Assembly: GCF_013415305.1 (NCBI RefSeq)
Contig: NZ_JACBXU010000001.1
Location: 1,736,001-1,800,000, forward strand
Direction: 5' to 3'
Source: Pantoea sp. WMus005
Lineage (GTDB): Bacteria > Pseudomonadota > Gammaproteobacteria > Enterobacterales > Enterobacteriaceae
DNA: 64,000 bases
Below, in pieces: positions 1 to 10,928 of this stretch. Numbering within the stretch: position 1 is the first letter of the stretch; every line of letters starts with the position of its first letter. Made by a program: the position numbers and the translations under genes. Under the pieces are notes generated by a model. It worked only from the letters and a program-made list of their open reading frames with translations. It was not told the DNA's origin and made no database searches.

Positions 1-695
1 TCAGCTACCCTGACCGTTCGGATAAGGTGCTGAACGGCTGTACGCTTAAGGTAGCGGCCGGTGAACACATTGCGCTGCTGGGACCGACCGGCTGCGGGAA
101 ATCAACACTGCTGGCACTGTTAACGCGTGGCTGGGAGAGCCAGCGCGGCGTTATCAGCCTGAATGCTCTGCCAGTCATCACATGGTCAGAGCCCGCATTG
201 CGCCAGCGCATCAGCGTAGTGACTCAGCGTGTTCACCTCTTCAGTCAGAGTCTGCGCGATAACTTACTGCTGGCTTGCCCCGGTGCCAGCGATGAGCAGT
301 TATGCCGCGTGCTGAACGACGTCGGCCTGCAGCGCCTGCTTGAAAACCAGGAAGGTTTAAACGCCTGGATGGGAGAAGGGGGTCGCCCGTTATCGGGTGG
401 CGAACTGCGTCGTCTGGCGCTGGCGCGTGCGTTACTGCATAACGGCGATCTCTGGCTGCTGGATGAACCTACCGAAGGGCTGGATGCCACCACCGAGCAA
501 CATATCCTTGCCCTGCTGCAGCGGCTGATCGCCGGAAAGACCGTCATCATGGTCACTCATCGCCTCAGCGGCCTGGAGCAGATGGATCGCATCTGCGTGA
601 TGGATAATGGTGCCATTGTTGAACAGGGTAGCCATGCGGAATTAATCTCAAAAGCGGGTCGCTACTGGCGTTTCCGGCAACGTATTGCGTTATAG
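1..695 (+). CDS. cydC: Heterodimeric ABC transporter CydDC, subunit CydC (5'-truncated by window edge)
   Basis: C-terminal ATPase half of CydC, the partner of CydD in the inner-membrane exporter of glutathione and cysteine needed for cytochrome bd and c assembly. The reading frame is open from the first complete codon at base 3, so the gene begins upstream of the window and the membrane domain is missing. Visible are Walker A GPTGCGKST, the signature LSGGE followed by LRRLALARALL, Walker B LWLLDEPTEGLD and the H-loop VTHRL. It is followed 33 bases later by aat, the same neighbour as in E. coli. The assignment rests on these motifs plus synteny. Confidence 0.93.
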   Translation, partial: SYPDRSDKVLNGCTLKVAAGEHIALLGPTGCGKSTLLALLTRGWESQRGVISLNALPVITWSEPALRQRISVVTQRVHLFSQSLRDNLLLACPGASDEQLCRVLNDVGLQRLLENQEGLNAWMGEGGRPLSGGELRRLALARALLHNGDLWLLDEPTEGLDATTEQHILALLQRLIAGKTVIMVTHRLSGLEQMDRICVMDNGAIVEQGSHAELISKAGRYWRFRQRIAL

Positions 696-728
696 TCTTA
701 GCGAAATGCTGATGAGTAACTTAACGCG

Positions 729-1421
729 ATGAGACTGGTACAACTGTCACGGGAATCTCTGCAATTTCCCCCACCTGAGATGGCGCTGCGTGAGCCAAAC
801 GGCCTGCTGGCCATGGGTGGGGATCTCTCCCCTGCCCGGCTGCTTAACGCCTATCAGCGCGGCATCTTTCCGTGGTTTTCACCTGGCGATCCGATTCTCT
901 GGTGGTCGCCCGATCCCCGTGCAGTTCTGTTGCCCGAGCAGTTTCACCTCAGCCGCAGCATGAAACGTTTCCACAGCCGTTCGCCCTATCGGGTAACAAT
1001 GAATGAATCGTTTGATGAGGTGATTGAGGGCTGTGCCACAGGTCGCGAGGAAGGCACCTGGATCACTTTTGAGATGAAACGTGCCTGGTTGCGTTTGTAT
1101 GAGCTGGGCCACGCTCACTCCATTGAGGTGTGGGACGAGCATCAGCTGGTGGGTGGGATGTATGGGCTGGCGATGGGGCAAATCTTTTGCGGTGAATCAA
1201 TGTTCAGCCGTCAGCAGAATGCCTCCAAAACCGCACTTTGGGTATTTTGTCAGCATTTCATCCGACATCAGGGCCGTCTGCTAGATTGTCAGGTACTTAA
1301 CCCCCATACAGCGTCTTTAGGCGCGCAGGAGATCCCGCGCACGGACTATCTGCAATATGTACAAAGCCTTGCGAGCCAGCCAGTCAGCGATGGCTGCTGG
1401 CAGACACAAACGCTTTTTTAG
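729..1421 (+). CDS. aat: Leucyl/phenylalanyl-tRNA--protein transferase
   Basis: Cytosolic aminoacyl transferase that adds Leu or Phe from charged tRNA to proteins with N-terminal Arg or Lys, creating N-degrons. At 230 residues it is close to the E. coli enzyme (234). The family hallmarks [10 protein letters not shown] (residues 25-34), YQRGIFPWF (42-50) and GGMYGLAMG in the second half are present. It lies in the same direction as cydC and infA. ClpS and ClpA, which recognise and unfold the substrates it makes, are encoded 1-3 kb away on the other strand, so the whole bacterial Leu/N-degron route is clustered here. Confidence 0.95.
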   Translation: MRLVQLSRESLQFPPPEMALREPNGLLAMGGDLSPARLLNAYQRGIFPWFSPGDPILWWSPDPRAVLLPEQFHLSRSMKRFHSRSPYRVTMNESFDEVIEGCATGREEGTWITFEMKRAWLRLYELGHAHSIEVWDEHQLVGGMYGLAMGQIFCGESMFSRQQNASKTALWVFCQHFIRHQGRLLDCQVLNPHTASLGAQEIPRTDYLQYVQSLASQPVSDGCWQTQTLF

Positions 1422-1985
<564 letters not shown>

Positions 1986-2020
1986 TTTGCAGTAATCTTA
2001 TCGCTCTGCATTTTAAAGCG

Positions 2021-2055
2021 AAAAAAAGGCCGGATATTTATATCCGGCCTTTTTC
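2021..2055. terminator. Bidirectional terminator between infA and clpA
   Basis: A ten-base perfect stem AGGCCGGATA / TATCCGGCCT at 2027-2036 and 2041-2050 with a four-base loop, flanked by an A-run on the left and T-run on the right. It can end transcription of both convergent genes. Confidence 0.9.
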
Positions 2056-2072
2056 ACATCTGCAACGAGCTG

Positions 2073-4349
2073 TTAATGCACAGTGCCTTCAGTCTTGCGT
2101 TTTTCGGCACTCAGGAAGTGATAGGTCAGTTCACCTTTTTCACGATCCAGCGCCACTGACACCGAACCGCCATCCACCAGCGAACCAAACAGCAGTTCAT
2201 TGGCTAACGGTTTCTTCAGGCTGTCCTGCACGGTGCGCGCCATCGGACGAGCGCCCATCGCTTTGTCATAGCCCTTCTCAGCCAGCCAGTCGCGCGCTTC
2301 ATCACTGACTTCCAGTGACACACCTTTAGCATCCAGCTGCGCCTGCAACTCGACAATAAACTTGTCGACCACCTGATGAATGACCTCTGGTGACAGGTGA
2401 CTGAACCAGATGATGTTGTCGAGACGGTTACGAAACTCTGGCGTAAAGATCTTTTTGATCTCTTCCATCGCATCGGTGCTGTTATCCTGATGAATCAGGC
2501 CAATCGACTTACGTTCTGTCTCGCGCACACCGGCGTTGGTGGTCATCACCAGCACCACGTTGCGGAAGTCCGCTTTACGACCGTTGTTGTCAGTCAGCAT
2601 GCCGTTGTCCATCACCTGCAGCAGCAGGTTAAAGACATCCGGATGCGCTTTCTCAATCTCATCCAGCAACACCACCGCATGAGGATGCTTAATCACCGCA
2701 TCCGTCAGCAGGCCGCCCTGATCAAAGCCGACGTAACCTGGAGGCGCACCAATCAAACGACTGACCGTATGACGCTCCATATACTCGGACATATCAAAGC
2801 GCAGCAGCTCAATTCCCAGGGCTTTCGCCAGCTGCACAGTCACTTCTGTTTTACCGACACCCGTTGGTCCTGCAAACAGGAAGGAACCTACCGGCTTGCG
2901 ATCCTGGCCCAGACCGGCGCGACTCATTTTGATCGCCTCAGTCAGCACCTCAATGGCCTTATCCTGCCCAAATACCAGCATCTTCAGACGATCGCCGAGA
3001 TTTCGCAACGTATCGCGGTCGGTTGCTGACACGCTTTGCTCAGGAATACGAGCAATACGGGCCACGACGGTTTCAATGTCAGAGACATTGATGGTTTTCT
3101 TGCGCTTACTGGCTGGCATCAGGCGCGCACGCGCACCCGCTTCGTCAATCACATCAATTGCCTTGTCAGGCAGATGACGGTCGTTGATATATTTCACCGC
3201 CAGTTCCACGGCTGCGCGCACCGCCTTCGCGGTATAACGCACATCGTGATGCGCTTCGTACTTGGTTTTCAGGCCAGCCAGGATCTGCACGGTCTCTTCA
3301 ACAGAAGGCTCCGTGATATCGATCTTCTGGAAGCGACGCGCCAGAGCACGATCTTTTTCGAAGATGTTGCTGAATTCCTGATAGGTCGTTGAACCCATGA
3401 CGCGGATCCTGCCACCAGAGAGCAGGGGTTTAATCAGGTTAGCCGCATCAACCTGGCCACCCGACGCGGCACCCGCACCGATGATAGTATGGATTTCATC
3501 GATAAACAGAATGCTGTGTTCGTCTGACTCCAGCTGCTTCAGCAGCGCTTTGAAACGTTTTTCAAAGTCACCACGGTATTTGGTGCCCGCCAGCAGTGAA
3601 CCGATATCCAGTGAGTAAATCGTGCAATCTTTCATCACTTCCGGTACGTCGCCCTGCTCGATACGCCAGGCGAGACCTTCAGCAATGGCGGTTTTACCTA
3701 CACCCGATTCACCCACCAGCAGCGGGTTGTTTTTACGGCGTCGGCACAGTACCTGAATGGTTCGTTCCAGCTCTTTATCGCGACCAATCAGTGGATCGAT
3801 ACCACCGACGCGAGCAAGCTGATTTAGATTGGTGGTGAAGTTTTCCATACGCTCCTCCCCGCCTGCTTGCTCTTCGTTAACCGGATTTTCAGCGCCTGGC
3901 GCCTGGCCCGGCTCGTCTTTGCGCGTACCGTGAGAGATGAAATTCACCACATCAAGGCGGCTGACTTCATGTTTGCGTAACAGATAAGCCGCCTGAGACT
4001 CCTGCTCGCTGAAGATGGCGACCAGCACATTCGCGCCGGTGACTTCACTGCGACCGGATGACTGGACATGGAAAACCGCACGCTGCAGGACGCGCTGGAA
4101 GCTGAGCGTCGGTTGTGTATCACGCTCCTCTTCGCTGGCGGGCAGCACCGGCGTGGTTTGTTCTATGAAGGCTTCGAGTTCCTGCCGTAGAGCCACCATG
4201 TCCACCGTACAGGCTTCCAGTGCCTCTCTGGCCGACGGGTTACTGAGCAACGCCAGTAACAGATGCTCGACGGTCATAAACTCATGACGGTGCTCACGCG
4301 CTCTGGCGAAAGCCATATTTAAACTGAGTTCCAGTTCTTGATTGAGCAT
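2073..4349 (-). CDS. clpA: ATP-dependent Clp protease ATP-binding subunit ClpA
   Basis: Hexameric AAA+ unfoldase that feeds ssrA-tagged and N-degron substrates to ClpP. It is 758 residues, identical in length to E. coli ClpA. Order of domains: N-terminal Clp_N repeat domain (about 1-145) that docks ClpS, D1 with Walker A GESGVGKT (213-220) and DEIH Walker B, D2 with GPTGVGKTE and [10 protein letters not shown], and the ClpP-docking loop containing IGL within [10 protein letters not shown]. It lies 52 bases downstream of clpS in the same direction. ClpP itself is not in the window. Confidence 0.98.
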   Translation of the reverse strand: MLNQELELSLNMAFARAREHRHEFMTVEHLLLALLSNPSAREALEACTVDMVALRQELEAFIEQTTPVLPASEEERDTQPTLSFQRVLQRAVFHVQSSGRSEVTGANVLVAIFSEQESQAAYLLRKHEVSRLDVVNFISHGTRKDEPGQAPGAENPVNEEQAGGEERMENFTTNLNQLARVGGIDPLIGRDKELERTIQVLCRRRKNNPLLVGESGVGKTAIAEGLAWRIEQGDVPEVMKDCTIYSLDIGSLLAGTKYRGDFEKRFKALLKQLESDEHSILFIDEIHTIIGAGAASGGQVDAANLIKPLLSGGRIRVMGSTTYQEFSNIFEKDRALARRFQKIDITEPSVEETVQILAGLKTKYEAHHDVRYTAKAVRAAVELAVKYINDRHLPDKAIDVIDEAGARARLMPASKRKKTINVSDIETVVARIARIPEQSVSATDRDTLRNLGDRLKMLVFGQDKAIEVLTEAIKMSRAGLGQDRKPVGSFLFAGPTGVGKTEVTVQLAKALGIELLRFDMSEYMERHTVSRLIGAPPGYVGFDQGGLLTDAVIKHPHAVVLLDEIEKAHPDVFNLLLQVMDNGMLTDNNGRKADFRNVVLVMTTNAGVRETERKSIGLIHQDNSTDAMEEIKKIFTPEFRNRLDNIIWFSHLSPEVIHQVVDKFIVELQAQLDAKGVSLEVSDEARDWLAEKGYDKAMGARPMARTVQDSLKKPLANELLFGSLVDGGSVSVALDREKGELTYHFLSAEKRKTEGTVH

Positions 4350-4401
4350 TAGGCACCTCCCCCAATTATCGCCCTGACCTGTTTCCTATATGGAGACGGG
4401 T

Positions 4402-4722
4402 TCAGGCTTTTTCCAGCGTACACAGCAACGGATGATGGTTTTCCCGCGCATAATTGTTCACCTGGGCCGCTTTCGTTTCGGCGACTTCTGCAGTAAATAC
4501 ACCACAGATCGCCTTGCCGTGATAGTGAACTTTCAACATCAGCTGCGTTGCACGTTCAACATCATAAGAAAAGAACTTTTGTACAACGTCAATAACAAAT
4601 TCCATAGGTGTATAATCGTCATTATTCAGAATGACTTTATACATAGAAGGCGGCTTTAACCCTTCACGTACTTTATCTTCGGCCAGATGTTCAAAGTTAA
4701 GCCAGTCGTTTGTGTTTGCCAT
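4402..4722 (-). CDS. clpS: ATP-dependent Clp protease adaptor ClpS
   Basis: 106-residue adaptor that binds N-terminal Leu, Phe, Tyr and Trp residues and delivers such proteins to ClpA. The start chosen ([11 protein letters not shown]) gives exactly the length of E. coli ClpS; an in-frame upstream extension of 34 codons has no homology. The core is almost unchanged: [19 protein letters not shown], with the Asn-Asp pair of the N-degron pocket, and [10 protein letters not shown] at the end. It is first gene of clpSA and diverges from cspD. Confidence 0.97.
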   Translation of the reverse strand: MANTNDWLNFEHLAEDKVREGLKPPSMYKVILNNDDYTPMEFVIDVVQKFFSYDVERATQLMLKVHYHGKAICGVFTAEVAETKAAQVNNYARENHHPLLCTLEKA

Positions 4723-5037
4723 AGTGTTCCGTTGAGATTTTGCTTTTAGCCTTTTGGTGGCTACATGTTGAGAGTTTAACATGCCTGTCAAGCTGCTGGC
4801 CGCTGCTGAAAATTTATTCACCAATTTCCTTGCGCGACCTGTATCACAAAATTTGCAATAGCGTTAACTGCTTCAAATTTTGATGATTTTTTCCCCATCT
4901 GACCCGGTGGTTTGCTTGACGCCAGCGGCGCTTTCTCTACATTCTACCTGCACAGGCTGATTGAGTTTTAATCAATCCGACTCACAGCTTAAAAGACCTC
5001 ACCTACTTATAAAATGTCTTGCGAGGGAAGTAAAAGC
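4723..5037. promoter_or_regulatory. Divergent clpS / cspD promoter region
   Basis: This 315-base region carries the 5' ends of clpS (leftward) and cspD (rightward). A TATAAA-like -10 element lies about 25 bases upstream of the cspD start, followed by a GAGGGAAG ribosome-binding site. The remainder is AT-rich with no open frame of interest. Exact transcription starts cannot be assigned from sequence. Confidence 0.4.
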
Positions 5038-5259
5038 ATGGAGACGGGCACAGTAAAATGGTTCAATAATTCCAAAGGCTTTGGCTTTATCTGTCCGGTT
5101 GGCGGTGGCGAAGATATTTTTGCACATTACTCCACTATTCAGATGGAAGGCTACCGAACGCTGAAGGCAGGCCAGCAGGTTCAGTTCGATGTGCATGAAG
5201 GTCCGAAAGGCAACCATGCCAGCCTCATCGTACCGGTTGAGGTGCAGGCTGTAGCCTGA
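5038..5259 (+). CDS. cspD: Cold-shock-like protein CspD
   Basis: 73-residue cold-shock-domain protein. In E. coli CspD is not cold induced but rises in stationary phase and inhibits DNA replication. The RNA/ssDNA-binding motifs KGFGFI (RNP1) and DIFAHYS (RNP2) are present, and the stretch GYRTLKAGQQVQFDVH distinguishes it from CspA-type proteins. METGTVKW is taken as start because it matches E. coli CspD and follows GAGGGAAG; eight upstream in-frame codons are unsupported. It diverges from clpS as in E. coli. Confidence 0.95.
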   Translation: METGTVKWFNNSKGFGFICPVGGGEDIFAHYSTIQMEGYRTLKAGQQVQFDVHEGPKGNHASLIVPVEVQAVA

Positions 5260-5287
5260 CACGGAACCCACCTCTGAACAGTGACCC

Positions 5288-5317
5288 AAAAATGCCAGCC
5301 AGTGCCGCTGGCATTTT
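5288..5317. terminator. Bidirectional terminator between cspD and ybjD
   Basis: Perfect eleven-base inverted repeat AAAATGCCAGC / GCTGGCATTTT with a seven-base loop between the convergent genes. Confidence 0.85.
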
Positions 5318-5332
5318 CCTATCCAACAGACC

Positions 5333-6970
5333 TTAGTCCGCCTGGCCCTGTGCCAGTCCAATCACCCGCGCAAACATCTGCCGCATTAACGGCGGAATAG
5401 CCTCCGGCCCGCGTTCCGCCGCCGACGTAGCCACTGCGATCGCCAGTTCTGGCTTAGAGCTCTGGTGAATCGCTTTGGTAATAATACGCCTGGAACTCAT
5501 CGGAACGTTTAACGGCAGGTGCGCCATCTGATGATAGACATCCTGAAAACCGTGCTGATAGAGAAAATTCTCCATATCCAGCGCCGGTAACTGCGTCAGA
5601 AAACGCGGCTCAGGATCACCCGGCTGTAACTGTGTACGTGCCGTGCTGGCATATTTATTACCCGCCTGATCGCCGTCAGTCAGCACGTGCCAGGCGATGC
5701 CCATGCGTCGGGCAAACTTCAACAGCGGCTTTAAACCCGATTGCGCAAATTCAATCACCTTCACCCCTTCCGCCGCGAAGTTATAACCGCACTGCTGCGC
5801 CAGCTCATTCATAATCCAGACTTCGGTTTCTCCCTCCACCAGCAGCCAGCAACGGGCGAACAGGGCCGCAGGCCGGTTGACGCGAATATGGAAGCCAATG
5901 CGACGACTCTCTTCGGCACTCAGCCCCTCCGGACCGATGCGCCAGGCCGCCACACGCGAGGGTTCCCGCACCAGCCGACAGACGTTTTCCACCGGCACCT
6001 GTGACAGCAGCTCAGAAGAGTTTGTGGTGGCGATTTTTTGCAGCGGCAACAGCTTCAGCAGGTTCCAGGCCACTGACAGCATAATCGGATGCAGGCGGGT
6101 TTCCGGATCTTCAATCAGCAGCAGTGGCCGGGCAACCGCGGCCAGCGGAACCTCGCCTCGTGCCTCAATCAGCAGAGTAAACATCTGCAGCAGGATAAGC
6201 TGACGGCTGCGTGAGTCGGTTCCGGCAATCAATTGATTCAGGTGATCCAGCGCCCGCCATCCCTGCCCCCCATCGCGCGTCTGCGGTTCCCGCGACCGGG
6301 CCTCGCCACCCGCGCTGGGCGGCTGCACCAGAAAGTAGTGCTGCATCAGTTGCTGCATAGTTTTCAGCCCCTGTCGCAGTACCTCATCGCTGAGCTGCTG
6401 CGGATGTCGCTCCAGATCGCGTGCCAGCGTCTCCATACTAACCAGCAGTTCAGGATGCGGGGGTGCCACCGGCACGCTGTTCCGCGTCCGTTTACTAAAA
6501 CGCGCATCGCGCAACCGCAATACCGGATAGCGTTTCAGCAACAGGTCTATTGCCGCCACACAGTTCTGCTCAGGTAACAGTTGAGCATTCACGTCAATAA
6601 AACGGCGACGGGTTTCGATACCGCTGTCACGCCAGGTGGCACTGACACTGTAATAGAGCCGACGCTGGCCCTGCGCATCACGCTGCCAGAAGGTGGAGAG
6701 CACCGCATCCGGGTCGCTGCCGTCATCACGAAAGTGGAACACCACCGAAAGACGCCGCATTGAATCGGTCACATCGCCCGGTGTGAAATGGAAATCAGCC
6801 TGGTTAAAAACATAGACCGGCTCACAGGGCGAAAGCAGCAGGCTCAGGGCATCCAGCAAGCTGGATTTGCCCCAGGCATTTTCACCAATCAGCAGATTGG
6901 TCTGGGTTAAAGGCAGTGAGAGCTTATTGATGCCGCGGAAACCGCGAATGTCGATATGTTCCAGAATCAT
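5333..6970 (-). CDS. ybjD: OLD-family ATP-dependent endonuclease YbjD
   Basis: 545-residue protein with an SMC/RecF-type N-terminal ATPase and C-terminal Toprim nuclease domain, the class 2 OLD arrangement. Walker A is GENAWGKSS (29-37), an ABC-like LLIEDPETRLHP Walker B lies mid-protein, and the Toprim acidic residues are seen in LLVEGETEVWIM and in LTDGDQAGNKYA. E. coli YbjD is 552 residues and sits in the same area. Its biological role is not established. OLD proteins without a phage or Gabija partner (none here) are thought to act in DNA repair or recombination. Confidence 0.9.
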   Translation of the reverse strand: MILEHIDIRGFRGINKLSLPLTQTNLLIGENAWGKSSLLDALSLLLSPCEPVYVFNQADFHFTPGDVTDSMRRLSVVFHFRDDGSDPDAVLSTFWQRDAQGQRRLYYSVSATWRDSGIETRRRFIDVNAQLLPEQNCVAAIDLLLKRYPVLRLRDARFSKRTRNSVPVAPPHPELLVSMETLARDLERHPQQLSDEVLRQGLKTMQQLMQHYFLVQPPSAGGEARSREPQTRDGGQGWRALDHLNQLIAGTDSRSRQLILLQMFTLLIEARGEVPLAAVARPLLLIEDPETRLHPIMLSVAWNLLKLLPLQKIATTNSSELLSQVPVENVCRLVREPSRVAAWRIGPEGLSAEESRRIGFHIRVNRPAALFARCWLLVEGETEVWIMNELAQQCGYNFAAEGVKVIEFAQSGLKPLLKFARRMGIAWHVLTDGDQAGNKYASTARTQLQPGDPEPRFLTQLPALDMENFLYQHGFQDVYHQMAHLPLNVPMSSRRIITKAIHQSSKPELAIAVATSAAERGPEAIPPLMRQMFARVIGLAQGQAD

Positions 6971-7099
6971 AGGCGTCCATCCTCAGTTTATAAACAGCAT
7001 GGTTGCCGCCAGCCAGCCGGTCAAGCCGCTTTCTCAGGGTTTACTCCGTTACGCTTTTTCGCTAGCGTGTGGCCTCTTTATCCCATGGATGGCAATGAC

Positions 7100-7999
7100 A
7101 TGTACTCCGGACTCCTGATTATTTTGCTGCCGCTGATTGCTGGCTGGCTGTTACCGTTCCGTAAAAGTGCCACTCTGCGACGCGTGAATCAGCTGCTGGG
7201 CTGGATGGTTTACGTCATTCTGTTCTTTATGGGCATCAGCCTGGCGTTTCTCGACAATCTGAGCAGCAATCTACTGGCGGTCTTTCACACCGCGCTGGTG
7301 GCGGCGTTCTGCATTCTGCTGTGCAACCTGCTGGCGCTGCGCGGGCTGGAAAAATATGCACCCTGGCAGCATGCGCATCGACAGGAGAAACTGCCGTCGC
7401 GGCTGCATATGGCGCTGGACTCACTGAAGCTGTGTGGCGTGGTTGTCATCGGTTTTGTGCTTGGCCTGACTCAGTGGCCCCTGCTGCACCACGCTTCGAC
7501 GGCCAGCGAATATGCGCTGATCTTTCTGCTGTTTCTGGTGGGCATTCAGCTGCGCGGCAGTGGCATGACGCTGCGGCAGATTATCCTGAACCGACGCGGC
7601 ATGCTGGTCGCCAGCGTCGTGCTGGTCAGCGCGCTGATCGGCGGCATGATAGCGGCGTTACTGCTGGGCGTACCGCTGAAAACCGGTCTGGCGCTGGCAA
7701 GTGGCTTTGGCTGGTACTCGCTCTCCGGCATTCTGATGACCGAAGCTTTTGGTCCGGTCATCGGCAGCGCCGCCTTCTTCAACGATCTGGTGCGTGAACT
7801 GGTCGCAATCATGCTGATCCCGGCGCTGATTGGCCGCCATCGCTCCAGCGCTCTGGGGCTGTGCGGTGCCACCTCAATGGACTTCACCCTGCCGGTGCTG
7901 CAGCGGGCGGGCGGCAACGAGATTGTCCCGGCCGCTATTGTGCATGGCTTTGTCATGAGCCTGCTGGCCCCGATTCTGATTGCCCTCTTCTCTGCCTGA
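7100..7999 (+). CDS. lysO: L-lysine exporter LysO
   Basis: 299-residue inner-membrane protein (former YbjE, DUF340 family), identical in length to E. coli LysO, which exports lysine and toxic thialysine. It is almost wholly hydrophobic with about eight membrane segments and retains the conserved ASGFGWYSLSG and GLCGATSMDFTLPVLQR stretches. Start MYSGLLIILL aligns with the E. coli start; an open frame continues 48 codons upstream but overlaps ybjD. It diverges from ybjD. In E. coli it is controlled by ArgP; no operator was assigned here. Confidence 0.95.
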   Translation: MYSGLLIILLPLIAGWLLPFRKSATLRRVNQLLGWMVYVILFFMGISLAFLDNLSSNLLAVFHTALVAAFCILLCNLLALRGLEKYAPWQHAHRQEKLPSRLHMALDSLKLCGVVVIGFVLGLTQWPLLHHASTASEYALIFLLFLVGIQLRGSGMTLRQIILNRRGMLVASVVLVSALIGGMIAALLLGVPLKTGLALASGFGWYSLSGILMTEAFGPVIGSAAFFNDLVRELVAIMLIPALIGRHRSSALGLCGATSMDFTLPVLQRAGGNEIVPAAIVHGFVMSLLAPILIALFSA

Positions 8000-8129
8000 A
8001 TCCGGTCTGAGATGCGCTGAGCTCTGCCAGCGCATTTTTTCACGCCTGCTTTTCTGCCGTTTCGTCTACGCTTCTTTTTTCGGTTCTGGTCACGTCACTC
8101 TTCAGGGCGGGCCGACATAGGAGAAGAGC

Positions 8130-9851
8130 ATGAAACAAACCGTGGCGGCGCTGGTCGCCAAAACGCTGGAAAGCGCGGGCGTTAAACGCATCTGGGGCGT
8201 CACCGGGGATTCCCTTAATGGCCTGAGCGATAGCCTTAATCGCATGGGCACTATCGAATGGATGCCGACGCGCCACGAAGAAGTCGCCGCCTTCGCAGCG
8301 GGTGCTGAAGCCCATATTAGCGGCGAACTGGCGGTCTGCGCCGGCTCCTGCGGACCAGGCAATTTACATCTCATCAACGGTTTGTTCGATTGCCATCGCA
8401 ACCGCGTCCCGGTTCTGGCGATTGCAGCGCATATTCCCTCCAGTGAAATCGGCAGCGGATATTTCCAGGAAACCCATCCGCAGGAGCTGTTCCGCGAATG
8501 CAGTCACTACTGTGAGCTGGTCTCGAATCCTGAGCAGTTACCGCAGGTGCTGGGCATCGCAATGCGCAAAGCGATTCTGAATCGTGGCGTCTCAGTAGTG
8601 GTACTGCCGGGAGATGTCGCGCTGCAACTTGCGCCAGAAAGCGCCAGCGCGGAGTGGTATCCGCCGCAGTTACCGCAGGTCGTGCCACAGCCCGACGAAC
8701 TGGCCCGGCTGGCACAGACGCTGAACGAAGCCACTGACATTACACTGTTGTGCGGCAGTGGCTGTGCAGGTGCGCATCAGGAAGTGGTGGCGCTGGCAGA
8801 AGCGCTGAAAGCGCCTATCGTTCATGCGCTGCGCGGCAAAGAACATATCGAATATGACAACCCTTATGACGTCGGCATGACCGGCCTGATTGGGTTCTCA
8901 TCCGGTTTCCACGCCATGATGAATGCCGGGACGCTGGTGTTACTTGGCACCCAGTTCCCCTATCGCGCCTTCTATCCGGAAAACGCTAAGATCATTCAGA
9001 TCGACATCAATCCGGGCAGCCTCGGCTCACACTGCCACGTCGATCAGGCCTATGTCGGCGATGTGAAAAGCACGCTGCAGGCGCTGTTGCCGCAACTGAC
9101 GCCCAAAAGCGATCGCCGGCATCTCGACAGTGCGGTTAAACACTATGGCGAGGCGCGTAAAAGTCTCGACGAACTGGCGCAGCCCAATGACAGGCAGCCG
9201 ATTCATCCGCAATATCTGGCACAGCAGATCAGCCACTACGCCAGTGATGACGCTATTTTCACCTGCGATGTCGGAACCCCGACCGTGTGGGCCGCGCGCT
9301 ATCTGAAGATGAACGGCCGACGTCGCCTGCTGGGTTCGTTTAACCACGGCTCAATGGCGAACGCGATGCCACAGGCGCTGGGCGCGCAGTCGATCGATCG
9401 CAATCGTCAGGTTGTCGCGCTGTGCGGCGACGGCGGTTTCAGCATGCTGATGGGTGATTTTATCTCGCTGGCGCAGCTGAAAATGCCGGTGAAACTGGTG
9501 ATCTTCAATAACAGCGTACTCGGCTTTGTGGCGATGGAGATGAAAGCGGGTGGCTATCTCACCGATGGCACCGAGCTGGAGAATCCTGACTTTGCCGCTA
9601 TCGCCCAGGCCTGCGGCATTCGTGGCATCCGGGTGGAAAAGGCATCGGACCTTAATGGCGCGCTGGAGCAGGCGTTTGCCCATGATGGTCCGGTACTGGT
9701 GGATGTCATTACTGCCAAAGAGGAGCTGGCAATGCCGCCGCAGATCAAAATGGAGCAGGCCAAGGGCTTCAGTCTCTACATGCTGCGCGCCATCATGAAT
9801 GGTCGGGGTGATGAGGTAGTAGAACTGGCGAAAACCAACTGGCTGCGGTAA
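8130..9851 (+). CDS. poxB: Pyruvate dehydrogenase (quinone) / pyruvate oxidase
   Basis: 573-residue thiamine diphosphate and FAD flavoenzyme that converts pyruvate to acetate and CO2, passing electrons to ubiquinone at the membrane. E. coli PoxB has 572 residues. The catalytic Glu region [14 protein letters not shown] is at about 48-61, and the ThDP/Mg motif GDGG...NN ([13 protein letters not shown] to IFNNS) at about 432-460. The C-terminal tail, which mediates lipid binding in E. coli, is present. ltaE follows after a terminator. In E. coli hcp and hcr separate lysO from poxB; they are missing here. Confidence 0.96.
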   Translation: MKQTVAALVAKTLESAGVKRIWGVTGDSLNGLSDSLNRMGTIEWMPTRHEEVAAFAAGAEAHISGELAVCAGSCGPGNLHLINGLFDCHRNRVPVLAIAAHIPSSEIGSGYFQETHPQELFRECSHYCELVSNPEQLPQVLGIAMRKAILNRGVSVVVLPGDVALQLAPESASAEWYPPQLPQVVPQPDELARLAQTLNEATDITLLCGSGCAGAHQEVVALAEALKAPIVHALRGKEHIEYDNPYDVGMTGLIGFSSGFHAMMNAGTLVLLGTQFPYRAFYPENAKIIQIDINPGSLGSHCHVDQAYVGDVKSTLQALLPQLTPKSDRRHLDSAVKHYGEARKSLDELAQPNDRQPIHPQYLAQQISHYASDDAIFTCDVGTPTVWAARYLKMNGRRRLLGSFNHGSMANAMPQALGAQSIDRNRQVVALCGDGGFSMLMGDFISLAQLKMPVKLVIFNNSVLGFVAMEMKAGGYLTDGTELENPDFAAIAQACGIRGIRVEKASDLNGALEQAFAHDGPVLVDVITAKEELAMPPQIKMEQAKGFSLYMLRAIMNGRGDEVVELAKTNWLR

Positions 9852-9867
9852 AACAGAGGTTCCATCC

Positions 9868-9895
9868 AGGCGGGCGCGATGCCCGCCTTTTTTTT
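9868..9895 (+). terminator. poxB terminator
   Basis: Eight-base perfect GC stem AGGCGGGC / GCCCGCCT with loop GCGAT, followed by eight T residues. Confidence 0.93.
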
Positions 9896-9922
9896 CTCTT
9901 CCGCCACGTTCAGGAGCATAAG

Positions 9923-10924
9923 GTGATCGATTTACGCAGTGATACCGTGACCCGACCCAGCGCCGCCATGTTAAACGCGATGATGTCTGCCGAAACCGGT
10001 GATGACGTCTACCGTGACGATCCCACCGTGAATGCACTGGAGGCGGAAGCGGCACGACTGAGCGGCAAAGCAGCTGCCCTGTTTTTCCCTACCGGCACCC
10101 AGGCGAACCTGGTGGCGTTGCTCAGCCACTGCGAACGCGGCGATGAATATATCGTCGGTCAGCAGGCGCACAACTACAAGTATGAGGCGGGTGGCGCGGC
10201 GGTGCTGGGCAGTATTCAGCCGCAGCCGGTGCTGGCCGCCGACGATGGCACCCTGCCGCTGGATGTGGTAGCCGCCGCCATCAAGCCGGACGACATTCAC
10301 TTTGCCCGCACTCGTTTGCTGAGTCTGGAGAATACCCATCACGGCAAGGTGCTGCCGACAGGCTATCTGGAACAGGCGTGGACTTTTACCCGTGAGCATA
10401 AGCTGGCGCTGCACATCGATGGCGCTCGTATTTTCAATGCGGTGGTGGCGCAGAAGACCACTCTGGCGGCGATTGCCCGCTACTGCGACACCCTGACCAT
10501 TTGTCTTTCTAAGGGGCTTGGAACACCCGTTGGTTCGCTGCTGTGTGGCGATGCCGCGCTGATTGAGCGTGCCCGTCGCTGGCGTAAAATGACCGGTGGC
10601 GGCATGCGTCAGGCCGGTATTCTGGCGGCGGCAGGTCTCTATGCGCTAGAACACAACGTGACGCGACTGCAGGAGGATCATGACAATGCGGCCTGGCTCG
10701 GACAGCAGCTGCATGAGCTGGGCGTCAGCGTTATCGATCAAAAGACCAACATGCTCTTTGTGGCGGTGCCGGACGCTCAGGTCAAACCATTAGGTGAATG
10801 GATGAAAGCGCGCGACGTATTAATCAGCGTGGGGACACGTACCCGACTGGTCACCCATCTGGATGCTGATCGTGCGGCACTGGAGCAGGTTGTCGCCCAC
10901 TGGAAAGCGTTTCTGCAGCAGTAA
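9923..10924 (+). CDS. ltaE: Low-specificity L-threonine aldolase
   Basis: 333-residue PLP enzyme that cleaves L-threonine and L-allo-threonine to glycine and acetaldehyde; same length as E. coli LtaE. The Schiff-base lysine is K197 in CLSKGLGTPVGS, and the N-terminal IDLRSDTVTRPS signature is intact. Translation starts at GTG preceded by CAGGAG. It converges on amiD with only four bases between the stop codons. Confidence 0.95.
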   Translation: MIDLRSDTVTRPSAAMLNAMMSAETGDDVYRDDPTVNALEAEAARLSGKAAALFFPTGTQANLVALLSHCERGDEYIVGQQAHNYKYEAGGAAVLGSIQPQPVLAADDGTLPLDVVAAAIKPDDIHFARTRLLSLENTHHGKVLPTGYLEQAWTFTREHKLALHIDGARIFNAVVAQKTTLAAIARYCDTLTICLSKGLGTPVGSLLCGDAALIERARRWRKMTGGGMRQAGILAAAGLYALEHNVTRLQEDHDNAAWLGQQLHELGVSVIDQKTNMLFVAVPDAQVKPLGEWMKARDVLISVGTRTRLVTHLDADRAALEQVVAHWKAFLQQ

Positions 10925-10928
10925 TCCG

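Noticed and set aside
2397-3029. 210-codon open frame antisense to clpA
   Set aside because: Lies wholly inside the fully conserved clpA gene; composition reflects the reverse complement of its codons and there is no ribosome-binding site.
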